Positions 1-9,272 of a stretch of DNA of 64,000 nt are shown here, piece by piece (within the stretch, counting starts at the first letter, position 1; every line of letters starts with the position of its first letter). The notes beneath the pieces were generated by a model that saw only the letters and a list, made by a program, of their open reading frames with translations, did not search any database and had not been told where the DNA came from. A program made the position numbers and the translations under genes. Origin of the DNA: Halorussus limi (lineage in GTDB: Archaea; Halobacteriota; Halobacteria; Halobacteriales; Haladaptataceae). The stretch is taken from contig NZ_CP096659.1 in the NCBI RefSeq assembly GCF_023238205.1, positions 2,311,626-2,375,625 on the forward strand, read 5' to 3'.

Positions 1-932
1 GACGAAGCAAGGCGATTCAGCAGCGAACCGGCAGAACGTTCCACTTCGCAACGCGGTTGCTCCCGAAGCGGATTCGCCAGCCGACCTACGTCCTCTACGC
101 GTTCTTCCGCGTCGCCGACGAGGTCGTGGACGGCGCGACGGACGCACCGCCCGAGGAGCAACGCGAGCGACTCGAACGACTCCGAGCGGAGGCATTGGGT
201 CGAAAGGAGACCGACGACGAAGTCCTCGCGGCCTTCCAAGAGGTCAGCGAGGAGCGCGGGATTCCCGACGAGGAGATAGAGATCTTCATCGACGCGATGC
301 TCTCGGACATCGAGAAGAGTCGCTGGGAGTCCTACGACGAACTGGAGGAGTACATGCGCGGTTCGGCCGCCGCGGTCGGTGTGATGATGCAGGCCGTGAT
401 GAGCGTCGAGGACCCCGAGCGCGCGAAACCCCACGCGGTCGCGCTCGGCGAGGCGTTCCAGTTGACGAACTTCCTGCGCGACGTGCGCGAAGACATCGAG
501 GACCACGACCGCATCTACCTGCCCGGCGACACCCGCGACCGCCACGGCGTCACGGAGGCCGACGTTCGGCGTTGCAACCCGACCGACGGCTTCCGGGCCG
601 CGATGGCCGACGAGTTGCGGCGCGCCGAACGGAAGTACCGCGAGGGCGTCGCGGGAATCGAGTATTTACCCGAAGACTGCCAGTTCGCGGTGCTGTACGC
701 CGCGGTACTCTACGCCGAGCATCACCGCCTCGTCCGGGCGCTCGACTACGACGTGTTCTCGTCGCCGCCCGAGGTCGGGGCGTTCCGCGCGGCGTGGCTC
801 TGGGCGAAGACGCGCTGGTACTGGCGGAAGTCTCGGGACCCCGTCACGGTGTTCCGGGCGGTCAGCGCCATCCCGTACGCCGAGAGTGGCCGCGCAAACC
901 ACCGCCCAGAGGGGACGCCGCAGGCCGACTGA
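1..932 (+). CDS. crtB: phytoene/squalene synthase, 5' end cut off by the window
   Basis: Joins two prenyl diphosphates head to head; in haloarchaea this is the first committed step to carotenoids (bacterioruberin) or squalene. The frame is open from base 3, so the start lies upstream; the TTG at 57 is internal, because the residues before it (TFHFATRLLP) match the family N-terminus. Both Asp-rich substrate/Mg motifs are visible: DEVVD near bases 117-131 and DVRED near 478-492, within TNFLRDVREDIEDHDRIYLP. About 309 codons are in the window. It is convergent with the purine gene downstream, 52 bases away. Phytoene versus squalene specificity cannot be told from motifs alone; phytoene synthase is the usual haloarchaeal assignment. 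Confidence 0.9.
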   Translation, partial: RSKAIQQRTGRTFHFATRLLPKRIRQPTYVLYAFFRVADEVVDGATDAPPEEQRERLERLRAEALGRKETDDEVLAAFQEVSEERGIPDEEIEIFIDAMLSDIEKSRWESYDELEEYMRGSAAAVGVMMQAVMSVEDPERAKPHAVALGEAFQLTNFLRDVREDIEDHDRIYLPGDTRDRHGVTEADVRRCNPTDGFRAAMADELRRAERKYREGVAGIEYLPEDCQFAVLYAAVLYAEHHRLVRALDYDVFSSPPEVGAFRAAWLWAKTRWYWRKSRDPVTVFRAVSAIPYAESGRANHRPEGTPQAD

Positions 933-984
933 GTCGGCCGAGGCGTCCGGCTTTTGCCGCGGAGAAGAGACCTTTAGCGCTCGC

Positions 985-2610
985 TCAGTCGTGTCGGAAA
1001 CACCGACTGCCGGTGAACACCATCGCCATGTCGTGTTCGTCGGCGGCCTCGATTACGTCGTCGTCGTTGACCGACCCGCCGGGTTGAATCACGGCCTCGA
1101 TGCCCGCCTCGGCGGCCGCCTCGACGGCGTCCGGGAAGGGGAAGAAGGCGTCGCTGGCCATGACCGCGCCCTCCGCGGACTTGCCCTCGGCGTCCTTCTC
1201 GGCCTTCATCTTCGCGATTTCGACGGCGTCCACCCGCGAGACCTGTCCCGCGCCGACGCCGACCGTCTCCGTCCCGTCGGCGAACAGGATGGCGTTGGAC
1301 TTGACGTGTTTGATGGTCTGCCACGCGAACAGCAGGCTCTCGTACTGGTCGTCGGTCGGCTCTCTCTCGGTGACGACCTCCAACTCGTCGCGGGTCGGAG
1401 CCTGCAGGTCGCGCTCCTGCACGAGTCGGCCGCCCACGAGGTCCTTCTCCGTGGTCGTCTCCGAGATGTCCGCGAACGTCTCTTCGTCCCCGACGTCCAG
1501 CACGCGAAGGTTGTCCTTCTCTCGGAGGGTCGCCAGCGCGTCGTCGGTGTACCCCGGCGCGACCACGACCTCTTTGAACGAGTCGATAATCTGCTCGGCG
1601 GTGGCCTCGTCACATTCCCGGTTGAGCGCGACGATGCCGCCGAAGGCGCTCTTGGCGTCGGTGGCGAGCGCTCGGTCGTAGGCGTCCGCGAGCGAGTCCG
1701 CAGTGGCGCACCCCGCCGGGTTGGTGTGCTTGATGACCGCGGCGGCCGGCCGGTCGAACTCCTTGACCAGATTCAGCGCGGCGTCGGCGTCGTTGTAGTT
1801 GTTGTATCCCATCCCCTTCGCGCCCTCGTTCAACTGGGGCGCGTCCACGACGTTGGCCTCCTCGCAGGTGGCGTCGCCGTAGAGCGCGGCGTCCTGATGG
1901 GGGTTCTCGCCGTACCGGAGGTCGGCCGCGCGGTCCGCGGTTTCGAGTCGCCGGGCCGGGAACTGTCCGTCTCCGTCGCCCTCGACGCGGACCTCGCCCG
2001 CCTCGGTGTCAACGTCGAGTCGCCCTTCGGCGAACCACCGGACGGCGCGGGGGTAGGCCTTGAACTCGCCCTCGTAGAGGACCCGCTCTTTCAGATCGTC
2101 CTCGTCGTCGCCCTCGTAGACCGGAACCGGTTCTTGGGTGACGACCGGGCCGGCGTCCACCTCGTCCTCGACGACCGCACCGTCCTCGTCGGTGGCGTCG
2201 GTGACGACGTGGACCGTGCAACCGGTGGTCTTCACGTCCGCGTCGAGGACCTGTCGGTGGGCGTCCGTGCCGGGGAACGACGGCAGCAGCGACGGGTGGA
2301 CGTTGAGCGTGAGCGGCGTTTCCTCCAGGAACGCGTCCGAGAGGATGCGCATGTACCCGTCGAGGCAGACGAGGTCGAAGTCGTAGTCTTCGAGCGCGGC
2401 GACGACGCGCCGTTCGTGTTCGCGCCGCGTCTCGCCCTCGTCTCGGGCCACGACTTCCGTCGGGACGCCGCGCTTCTCGGCGGCCTCCAGCGCGGGCGCG
2501 TCCGGGTCGTTGGTCAGTACGACTTCGAGTTGCGCGCCGCCGGGGGTGCGGTCGGCGATGTGGAGCAGGTTCCGTCCGCGGTTGCTTGCGAGCCCAGCGA
2601 TTCGGGTCAT
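985..2610 (-). CDS. purH: bifunctional GAR transformylase / AICAR transformylase (PurN-PurH C-terminal fusion)
   Basis: Carries two folate-dependent formyl transfers of purine synthesis. Residues 1-190 are a PurN-type GAR transformylase: LNVHPSLLPSFPGTDAH at 102-118 supplies catalytic N103 and H105, and D152 in VDAGPV is the expected acid, with about 12 extra residues before it. Residues 230-541 are the AICAR transformylase half of PurH, with LRYGENPHQDA at 231-241 and the catalytic pair K294-H295 in IKHTNPAGCA. The N-terminal IMP cyclohydrolase domain of bacterial PurH is absent; archaea normally use PurO for that step. The ATG at 2610 is chosen over the upstream in-frame start at 2670, because MTRIAGLASNRGRN matches the family N-terminus. 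purB starts divergently 168 bases upstream. Confidence 0.9.
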   Translation of the reverse strand: MTRIAGLASNRGRNLLHIADRTPGGAQLEVVLTNDPDAPALEAAEKRGVPTEVVARDEGETRREHERRVVAALEDYDFDLVCLDGYMRILSDAFLEETPLTLNVHPSLLPSFPGTDAHRQVLDADVKTTGCTVHVVTDATDEDGAVVEDEVDAGPVVTQEPVPVYEGDDEDDLKERVLYEGEFKAYPRAVRWFAEGRLDVDTEAGEVRVEGDGDGQFPARRLETADRAADLRYGENPHQDAALYGDATCEEANVVDAPQLNEGAKGMGYNNYNDADAALNLVKEFDRPAAAVIKHTNPAGCATADSLADAYDRALATDAKSAFGGIVALNRECDEATAEQIIDSFKEVVVAPGYTDDALATLREKDNLRVLDVGDEETFADISETTTEKDLVGGRLVQERDLQAPTRDELEVVTEREPTDDQYESLLFAWQTIKHVKSNAILFADGTETVGVGAGQVSRVDAVEIAKMKAEKDAEGKSAEGAVMASDAFFPFPDAVEAAAEAGIEAVIQPGGSVNDDDVIEAADEHDMAMVFTGSRCFRHD

Positions 2611-2777
2611 GTTCGAATTCCCGCCAGCGGAGGAAAAAGGCATTGCGGTCTCGACCGAGATGATATGCACGAACGAGCATACTTTAGGCGGCTATTCCGG
2701 TTTCTATTACCGTTGTATGCACGAGTGTGCCGAATCGGACCGACACTCTTTTGCCGACAGCACGGCCAGATTGCCAC

Positions 2778-4163
2778 ATGAACCCCCTCTACGCCGTGTC
2801 GCCGCTGGACGGCCGGTACGCCGGGCGGACCGAACCCCTGCGCGAGTACGCCAGCGAGGCCGCGCTGATGCGCGCCCGCGTCCGGGTCGAGGTCGAGTAT
2901 CTGGTCGCGCTGGCCGACCTCGACGCGACGCCGCTGGAACTGGACGACTCGGCCCGCGGCCGACTCCGCGACCTCTACGAGGAGTTCGACGAGGACGACG
3001 CCGACCTGATAAAGCGCATCGAGACCGAGGGGTACCGCGACTACTCGGCGACCAACCACGACGTGAAGGCCGTGGAGTACTTCGTCCGCGAGAACCTGCC
3101 CGAGGGCGCGGAGTCGGCCGCGTCGTGGATTCACTTCGCGCTGACCAGCGAGGACGTGAACAACCTCGCCTACCGCCTGCTGGTGCGGGGGGCGGTCGAG
3201 TCGGTTCTCCTGCCGGAACTCCGCGCGGTTCGGGACGCGCTCGGGGACCTCGCCCGCGAGTACGCGGACGTGCCCATGCTCGCCCGGACCCACGGCCAAC
3301 CCGCGACCCCGACCACCTTCGGCAGGGAGATGGCCGTCTTCGCCTCGCGACTCGGCCGCGCAATCGGGCGCGTGAAGGACGCCCGCGACGGACTACAGGG
3401 CAAGTTGGCCGGCGCGTCGGGCACCTACGCGGCCCACGTCGCGGCCTACCCCGACGTGGAGTGGCCCGCGTTCGCCCGCGAGTTCGTCGAGCGACTCGGT
3501 CTCGAACGGGCACCGCTCACCACGCAGGTCAACCCCTGCGACGACCTCGCGGAACTGTTCGACGCCCTCCGGGGCGCGAACAACGTCCTGCTCGATTTGG
3601 ACCGCGACGCGTGGCGCTACGTCAGCGACCGCTACCTCGGTCAGGAGGCCGCCGAGGGCGAGACCGGTTCCTCGACCATGCCACACAAGGTCAACCCCAT
3701 CGACTTCGAGAACAGCGAGGGCAACCTCTCGAAGGCCAACTCGGACCTCGTGTTCCTCGGCGACTACGTCACCTCCTCGCGCCTCCAGCGCGACCTCTCG
3801 GACTCGACCGTCAAGCGAAACGTCGGCGCGGCGTTCGCCTACTGCCTGCTTGGCTACGTCAAACTACAGGCCGGACTCGGCAAGGTCGTTCCCAACGAGC
3901 AGGTCATGCGCGAGGACCTCGAATCCACCCCCGAAATCATCGGCGAGGCGGTCCAGACCATCCTCCGGCGCGAGGGCCACACCGACGCTTACGAGCGCGT
4001 CAAGGACCTCACGCGCGGCCGGCGCGTGACCTTGGAGGACTTCCGGGACCTGTTCGAGGAGTTGGACGTGGACGAGGCGACCCGCGAGGAACTGCTCAAC
4101 CTGACGCCAGCGGGGTACACCGGCGTCGCGGGCGAGATGGCCGGTTCGCTCGACGAGGAGTGA
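2778..4163 (+). CDS. purB: adenylosuccinate lyase
   Basis: Cleaves fumarate from SAICAR and from adenylosuccinate, acting in both IMP synthesis and AMP synthesis. The 461-residue protein has family length. The fumarase/aspartase signature GSSTMPHKVNP lies near residues 296-306 and carries the catalytic serine. The N-terminal MNPLYAVSPLDGRYAGR is typical of PurB, which sets the start at 2778 rather than the in-frame upstream codon at 2727. It diverges from the PurN-PurH fusion, so the two purine genes probably share an intergenic control region. Confidence 0.95.
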   Translation: MNPLYAVSPLDGRYAGRTEPLREYASEAALMRARVRVEVEYLVALADLDATPLELDDSARGRLRDLYEEFDEDDADLIKRIETEGYRDYSATNHDVKAVEYFVRENLPEGAESAASWIHFALTSEDVNNLAYRLLVRGAVESVLLPELRAVRDALGDLAREYADVPMLARTHGQPATPTTFGREMAVFASRLGRAIGRVKDARDGLQGKLAGASGTYAAHVAAYPDVEWPAFAREFVERLGLERAPLTTQVNPCDDLAELFDALRGANNVLLDLDRDAWRYVSDRYLGQEAAEGETGSSTMPHKVNPIDFENSEGNLSKANSDLVFLGDYVTSSRLQRDLSDSTVKRNVGAAFAYCLLGYVKLQAGLGKVVPNEQVMREDLESTPEIIGEAVQTILRREGHTDAYERVKDLTRGRRVTLEDFRDLFEELDVDEATREELLNLTPAGYTGVAGEMAGSLDEE

Positions 4164-4200
4164 CGCCGGACCGCGGGCGAATTCGCGTCGGCGAAACAAA

Positions 4201-4207
4201 TTTATAA
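4201..4207 (+). promoter_or_regulatory. TATA box of the 4228 membrane protein gene
   Basis: TTTATAA centred 24 bases before the ATG, in an A/T-rich patch within G+C-rich sequence. The spacing fits a leaderless haloarchaeal transcript. Confidence 0.6.
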
Positions 4208-4227
4208 GACGTGACACATCTCGGAGT

Positions 4228-4668
4228 ATGAGCGACACCCTCCACTTCGGCCTCTTCCTCGCGGGTATCTTCCTGCTGACCGGCGCGATGGTCTTCGGCG
4301 TCGGGGCGCTCGAGTACGAGGTCGAGTCCCTCGGCACGGTTGAGAAAATCCCCGAGGGAACCGAGTCGCTCGTCTCCTTCGGGGACCTCTCGGCGCGCGA
4401 CCAGCGGACCGTCGAGCGGGCCATCGCGGGCGAGCGCCTCGTCTTCCGCGACCCGACCGAACTGCCGGGGCCGCGAAAGACCAAGGGGACGTTGGCCGTC
4501 GAGCGCGGCGGCGAGACGTACCTGCTCACGCGTCGAATCTTCTTCAACTGGCGGACCGAGTTCGGCGCGAGCGCGGTGGCGATGGCCGTCGCCGGTCTCC
4601 TCGCCGTCAGCGAGGCCGTCCGGCGACACCACTTCCCGCACCGCACGGTGGCGTGGACGCGGCGCTGA
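4228..4668 (+). CDS. small haloarchaeal membrane protein, function unknown
   Basis: 146 residues. A strongly hydrophobic helix lies at residues 7-28 (LFLAGIFLLTGAMVFGVGAL), a polar central part of about 85 residues follows, and a second helix lies near 112-128 (ASAVAMAVAGLLAVS). The central part (RTVERAIAGERLVFRDPTELP) resembles a small extracytoplasmic or cytoplasmic domain held between two anchors. No catalytic motif was recognised. It has its own TATA box and sits convergent to the Tat protein gene downstream, so its link to purB is only positional. Confidence 0.75.
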   Translation: MSDTLHFGLFLAGIFLLTGAMVFGVGALEYEVESLGTVEKIPEGTESLVSFGDLSARDQRTVERAIAGERLVFRDPTELPGPRKTKGTLAVERGGETYLLTRRIFFNWRTEFGASAVAMAVAGLLAVSEAVRRHHFPHRTVAWTRR

Positions 4669-4701
4669 GCGGAGTCGGCGACCCGTCCGGTCGCCTCGGC
4701 G

Positions 4702-5745
4702 TCAGTAATTCACCTTGACGTGGAACGTGTGCTTGAGGTAGTAGGTGTCGGAACTCCACCCGCCGTCGTAGAAGGTCCCCTTCGAGACGAGGTCCATCAG
4801 GTCGTACTGACCGCTCCCGGTGGCCTCTTGGTCTATCCAGCAGGAGCTACCGGGCTTCATGCCGTTGGTGTTCTGGCGGGCGCTGTCGCTGTTGAACTCC
4901 TCGTTCCACGTCGCGTAGTTGCCGCTCGGACTCGACTCGTCGACGGTCGTGACCGCGGGTTGGGTGTAACTCCAGCCGAGATTCGCGCCGCCGGTGCCGA
5001 CCGATACCTTGATGCTCTGGCTCCCGTCGTGGGTTCCGAGCGGGTCGTACTCGTCGAGGTCGGCGCTGCCCATGTCGTTTTGACTCCAGTCGTGTTTCGG
5101 TTCGCCGACGTCGTTGACCCACCCGGAGCCGTACTTCTGCGTGCCGGGTTCCATCACGAAGAAGTGCTTGACAGCGTAGGCGTCCTGCGCGGAATCGCCG
5201 TCGCCGTCCAACTGCTTGAGGTCGAGGTTGTTCGTGACGCACCCGTAGGGGTCCTTGCAGAAGTCGGCCTCGTCGTGTAGCACGTCGTTCCACGAACTGC
5301 TCTGAGTCGTGACGCCGTCGGCGGTCGCGGTCGAGGCGCGGTCGAAGGCCGTCGCGCGTTGTGCGGCCTTCCCGTGGAGGTGCGCGGCCGACTTCGCGTC
5401 GCCTGCGACGCCGGTGTACTGGCGGGGAACGCCGTTCGCGTCGATTTTGTAAGAGTAGGCGACGACGGTTCCGTCCTCGGGGTCCGGGTTCGAGACGGCG
5501 GGCGTTACGTCGAGGTCGCCGCCGCGGGCGTTGTACTCCGCGCGGGCGGCCCGGCGGACCTCTCGGATGCGGTCGGTCGAGATGCCGTTCGCGAAGTCGG
5601 CCTTGGCGACGTGTGAGTCGCTCTCGGGCGGACCGCGGGCGGCCGCGCCGCTCGCGGTGACTGTCGCGCCGGCCAACGCGACGCCGGTCGCGCGCAGGAG
5701 CGTTCGACGGTCGGTGCGGTTCGTGTGAGACGAATCGTCTGTCAT
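4702..5745 (-). CDS. Tat-exported protein of unknown function
   Basis: 347 residues with a twin-arginine signal: TDRRTLLRATGVALAGATV at about residues 11-29, followed by small residues ending ASGAAARG, a plausible cleavage region. The mature part is acidic and rich in Asn, Ser, Trp and Tyr. Three cysteines occur in DFCKDPYGC and SSCWIDQ, so one disulfide is possible. There is no recognised catalytic motif; the C-terminal half (GWSYTQPAVTTVDESS, HTFHVKVNY) looks beta-rich. The ATG at 5745 puts RR near the N-terminus; an in-frame ATG at 5766 would add seven residues. The upstream A/T-rich stretch 5750-5800 probably holds the promoter. Confidence 0.8.
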   Translation of the reverse strand: MTDDSSHTNRTDRRTLLRATGVALAGATVTASGAAARGPPESDSHVAKADFANGISTDRIREVRRAARAEYNARGGDLDVTPAVSNPDPEDGTVVAYSYKIDANGVPRQYTGVAGDAKSAAHLHGKAAQRATAFDRASTATADGVTTQSSSWNDVLHDEADFCKDPYGCVTNNLDLKQLDGDGDSAQDAYAVKHFFVMEPGTQKYGSGWVNDVGEPKHDWSQNDMGSADLDEYDPLGTHDGSQSIKVSVGTGGANLGWSYTQPAVTTVDESSPSGNYATWNEEFNSDSARQNTNGMKPGSSCWIDQEATGSGQYDLMDLVSKGTFYDGGWSSDTYYLKHTFHVKVNY

Positions 5746-5961
5746 GCTACGCAATATATTGCACACTTCTAAGACTTATAATTAACTACTATAATTGTTG
5801 TTAGATAAAACGCCGCTCCGACGAATCGGTCGCTCTCCGCACGGCGCGTCGAAGGCGAAACAGAGCCGAGAGAAATATCTAGCGCCCTTAGAAACAGCTA
5901 TAGAATTCTTTCACAACGTCACAAGAGTCTCTTTCTCTCCGAATCGTGACCAGCGTCTGGC

Positions 5962-7056
5962 TCAGGAGAGGAGCGACGCCAGCGTCTCTTCGACGGCCTC
6001 ACCGGCCTGCTCGACTTCCGCGACGCGGACGTACTCGCGGGGCGCGTGGGCCACCGCGCCCTCGTCGTCGGCCAGCGCGCCCGGTCCGAACACGACCGTC
6101 GGCGCGAGTTCGGCGAAGTACGACGCCTCGGTCGCGGCACCGAACGGCCGGACGGTCCCGCCGGCGGCCTCCCGGAGCGTCCGGACCAGCGTCGAGTCTC
6201 CGGGCGTCTCGAACGCCGCCAGAAACGGCGTCTCGCGCTCGGCCAGCGACACCTCGACGCCGACGTCCGCCGGCGCGTGCGCTCGGAGGTGGTCGGCCAG
6301 CGCAGCGCGGAACCCCTCGGCGGTCTCGGGCGGGACGCTCCGGCGGTCCACGACGAACGAACACTCGGCGGGCACCTGATTCGTGGCAGTGCCGCCCTCG
6401 ATGGTCGTGGGCGTCAGCGTCGAGTCGCCGAGGGCGTCGCTCTCGTCCGGGCGGTCCTCCCGGTCGTCGAACGAGTCGAGCGCCGAGAGCAAGTCGCCGG
6501 CCGCCCGGACCGCGTTGACGCCCGACTCGGGTTCCGCGGCGTGGGCGTTCGCGCCCCGGACCGTGACCGTCGCCTGAAACCGGCCCTTGGCGGCGTTGCA
6601 CACGTCGAGTTCGGTCGGTTCGCCCACGATTACGGCGTCGGGGGCCGGGTCGAAGTCGAGGGCGGCCGCGCCGGTCGAGTTCGTCTCCTCGTCGGGCGTG
6701 ACCGCGAGCGTCACCCGCCCGCGCTCTACCTCGACGCCCAGAAACGCCGCGAGCATCGCCGCCAGCGGTCCCTTCGCGTCGCAGGAGCCTCGCCCTCGAA
6801 TCAGTTCGTCGTCTCGGGAGAACTCGACGTGCGGCGGCACGGTGTCGATGTGAGTGTTGAGGACGACGTGCGGTCCCTCCCGTCCGGAGTCCCGGACTGC
6901 AAGCGTGTTGCCGGCGTCGTCCACCGACACTTCTACGGCGGGGTCCGCACCTGCGGATTCGAGCGTCGCCACCAGCAGGTCGCGCATCTCGGTCACGCCC
7001 TCGTGGGAGGTCGTCTGTACCGCGTCTTCGAGGAAGTCTATCGGGTCGAATGTCAT
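5962..7056 (-). CDS. dapE: succinyl-diaminopimelate desuccinylase (M20 metallopeptidase family)
   Basis: Hydrolyses N-succinyl-LL-diaminopimelate to LL-diaminopimelate and succinate using two zinc ions. The 364-residue M20 protein shows the metal-site motifs NTHIDTVPP (residues about 66-74), GRGSCDAKGPLAAML (about 87-101) and PDEETNSTGA (about 119-128, general base E). M20 enzymes vary in substrate; DapE is preferred here because the gene is last in a dap operon that contains dapD, whose product needs this step. It begins 24 bases after dapF, the only loose junction in the operon. An acetylornithine deacetylase-like role is the main alternative. Confidence 0.85.
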   Translation of the reverse strand: MTFDPIDFLEDAVQTTSHEGVTEMRDLLVATLESAGADPAVEVSVDDAGNTLAVRDSGREGPHVVLNTHIDTVPPHVEFSRDDELIRGRGSCDAKGPLAAMLAAFLGVEVERGRVTLAVTPDEETNSTGAAALDFDPAPDAVIVGEPTELDVCNAAKGRFQATVTVRGANAHAAEPESGVNAVRAAGDLLSALDSFDDREDRPDESDALGDSTLTPTTIEGGTATNQVPAECSFVVDRRSVPPETAEGFRAALADHLRAHAPADVGVEVSLAERETPFLAAFETPGDSTLVRTLREAAGGTVRPFGAATEASYFAELAPTVVFGPGALADDEGAVAHAPREYVRVAEVEQAGEAVEETLASLLS

Positions 7057-7080
7057 GAGAAGGTGTCCGTCGGTTTCGGC

Positions 7081-8007
7081 TCAGGCCTCGGAGACTCGCC
7101 GCGGTTCGGGCGTCGAGGAAATCTCGCCCGTGAACTCGCGCTCGGCCGGGCCGGTCAGACTCGCGCGCTCGCCGCGGAACGTCACGCCGAGGCGACCGCC
7201 CGGCGGGAAGACGCCGACCGACGCGTCGCCGTCGATTTCGCCCGCTCGCCGGGCGACCGCCGCGATTGCGACCGCGCCGGTGCCGCAGGCGCTGGTCTCG
7301 CCCTCGACGCCGCGCTCGTAGGTCCGCTGGTCGAAGGCGACGGTGTCGCCGTCGCCGGCCTCGCTCCGCCGCGACGCGAACGTGACGTTCGCGCCCTCGG
7401 GGAAGGCGTCGGCGTGACGGACCGCGGGAGCGACCGCGTCGAGGTCCACCTCGTCGACGTCCTCGACGAATGCGACGGCGTGGGGCACGCCGGTGTTCAC
7501 CGCGGTCACTTCCACGCCCTCGACGGTCTCTTCGACCAGCGGTTGTTCGCGGTCGGGCGCGAGCGGTACGTCGCCGGGCGCGAACGACGGCGCCCCCATC
7601 TCGATGGTCACCTCGTCGTCCGATATCTCGGCCCGGCGGGTCCCGGCCTGCGTGTCGAGCATCACGGTGTCGGCACCGGTACGCTCGGCGGCCCACTTCG
7701 CGGCGCACCGCGCGCCGTTGCCGCACATCGCGGCGGTCGACCCGTCTGGTTGGACCAGCGTCATCACCGCCCGCGGCGGCGAGAACTTGGGTTCGAGCGC
7801 CAGAAACAGCGCCCCGTCCGCCCCCACCGAGTCGGTCGGCGCTGTCGTCGCGCCGCCGTCGGCCGCGCCGCCGTCGGTGAGGCGCACGCCGTCGCGTCGG
7901 TCGCACACTTCGCGGGCGAACGCGCCCCGGTCGGGGACGTACTCGTCCGCGTCTACTACTACGAAATCGTTGCCGGTGCCGTGGAACTTCTCGAATTCGA
8001 TGCTCAT
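7081..8007 (-). CDS. dapF: diaminopimelate epimerase
   Basis: Interconverts LL- and meso-diaminopimelate with two cysteine acid/base residues and no cofactor. Both signatures are present: MCGNGARCAAK near residues 92-102 and SACGTGAVAIA near 239-249. The N-terminal FHGTGNDFVVVD is the classic DapF substrate loop. The 308-residue length is slightly above the usual 275-285, with an insertion near residues 46-60 (ADGGAATTAPTDSVG region). The start codon overlaps the lysA stop as ATGA (8004-8007), which suggests coupled translation. Confidence 0.95.
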   Translation of the reverse strand: MSIEFEKFHGTGNDFVVVDADEYVPDRGAFAREVCDRRDGVRLTDGGAADGGATTAPTDSVGADGALFLALEPKFSPPRAVMTLVQPDGSTAAMCGNGARCAAKWAAERTGADTVMLDTQAGTRRAEISDDEVTIEMGAPSFAPGDVPLAPDREQPLVEETVEGVEVTAVNTGVPHAVAFVEDVDEVDLDAVAPAVRHADAFPEGANVTFASRRSEAGDGDTVAFDQRTYERGVEGETSACGTGAVAIAAVARRAGEIDGDASVGVFPPGGRLGVTFRGERASLTGPAEREFTGEISSTPEPRRVSEA

Positions 8008-9272
8008 CTGTCAACCTCGGGTTCTACCGCCGTCACGTCCGCTATCGTTTCGCGTCGCCGCGCCAGTCGGTCGTCGTCGCCGTCCAAGACGACCGAGGCC
8101 GGGCGGGGACGGGAGTTGTACTGACTCGCCATCTCGTAGCCGTAAGCGCCCGCGTTCCCGACCGCGAGCAGGTCGCCGCGCTCGGGGTCGGCGAGCCGGT
8201 GGTCGCCCAGCGAGTCGCCGCTCTCGCAGACCGGCCCGGCGACCGTGACCTCGCGCTCGGGGCGCTCGTCGGCGTCGGGCGCGACGCTCCGAATCTCGTG
8301 GTGGGCGTCGTAGATGGCGGGGCGCGCGAGCGTCGTCATCCCCGCGCCGACCCCGACCACGACGCTCGACGGCGTCTCCTTGACCGTATTGACCCGGGTC
8401 AGCAGGACGCCCGCGTCCGCCACGAGGTACCGGCCGGGTTCGACCGCGAGCGTCGCGTCCACTTCGCCCAGCGCCTCGCGGGTGGCCTCCGCGACCGCCT
8501 CCAAGTCGAGCGGGTGTTCGTCGGGCGAGTAGGGAACGCCGAAGCCGCCGCCCACGTCCACGAAGTCGAGGTCGAGGCCGCGACCCTCGATTTCGCGGGC
8601 CAACTCGCCCATTCGGCCGACGAGGTCCCGGTGGGCCGAGAGGTCGTCGCCCGAGATGCCGCTTCCGGCGTGGGCGTGGATTCCGACCACCTCGAAGTCG
8701 TCGTCGGCCGACTCCGCGAGGTCCGCCGCGCGCTCGTAGGGCACGCCGAACTTGGCGTCGGCGCCGGTCGATACTTTCTCGTGGTGGCCCGCGCCGACGC
8801 CGGGGTTGACCCGCAGGCAGACCCGGCCGTCGTAGCCCCGGTCGGCGAGTCGGTCGAGGGTGTCCTCGGCCCCGGCCGTGACGGTCACGCCCGGATGCTC
8901 CTCGGCGAGGCGGACCGCCACGTCGAGGTCCCGGGCGGGCGGGTTGACCGCGGTGTAGTGGACGTGCGAGCCATCGACTCCCGCGTCGAGGGCGCGCGCC
9001 AACTCGCCCGCCGACGCGCACTCGACGCCCGCGCCCTCGTCGGCGAGCGCCTGCAGGACCGGCCGGGCGGTGTTGGCCTTCGCGGCGTAGTAGACGTCGG
9101 CCTCGGGGAACGCCCGGGCCATCCGCCGGTAGTTCTCGCGGGCCCGCTCCACGTCGAAGACGTAGAGGGGCGTGCCGTACTCGTCGGCCAGCGACCGGAG
9201 GCGCTCGGCGGGCCAGTCGGCGAGGCGTCGAACCGGGGGATTCCGTGCCGTCGACCCGCTCTCGCTACTCAT
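8004..9272 (-). CDS. lysA: diaminopimelate decarboxylase
   Basis: PLP enzyme that decarboxylates meso-diaminopimelate to L-lysine, the last step of the pathway. The 422-residue fold-type III protein carries the PLP lysine in VYYAAKANTARPVLQAL, a glycine-rich phosphate loop (DVGGGFGVPY) and the C-terminal motif CESGDSLG that supplies the active-site cysteine. The start at 9272 (MSSESGSTARNPPVRRL) overlaps the dapD stop as ATGA at 9269-9272; the longer open frame to 9662 lies wholly over dapD and is not used. Confidence 0.95.
   Translation of the reverse strand: MSSESGSTARNPPVRRLADWPAERLRSLADEYGTPLYVFDVERARENYRRMARAFPEADVYYAAKANTARPVLQALADEGAGVECASAGELARALDAGVDGSHVHYTAVNPPARDLDVAVRLAEEHPGVTVTAGAEDTLDRLADRGYDGRVCLRVNPGVGAGHHEKVSTGADAKFGVPYERAADLAESADDDFEVVGIHAHAGSGISGDDLSAHRDLVGRMGELAREIEGRGLDLDFVDVGGGFGVPYSPDEHPLDLEAVAEATREALGEVDATLAVEPGRYLVADAGVLLTRVNTVKETPSSVVVGVGAGMTTLARPAIYDAHHEIRSVAPDADERPEREVTVAGPVCESGDSLGDHRLADPERGDLLAVGNAGAYGYEMASQYNSRPRPASVVLDGDDDRLARRRETIADVTAVEPEVDR

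Noticed and set aside
57-59. TTG as a start codon for the first gene
   Set aside because: The frame is open before it and codes for the conserved N-terminal region of phytoene synthases, so the start is outside the window.
886-2781. A 631-codon plus-strand open frame across the purine fusion gene
   Set aside because: It is antisense to a well-supported gene, has Arg/Val/Asp-rich shadow composition, and arises from strong G/C bias at third positions.
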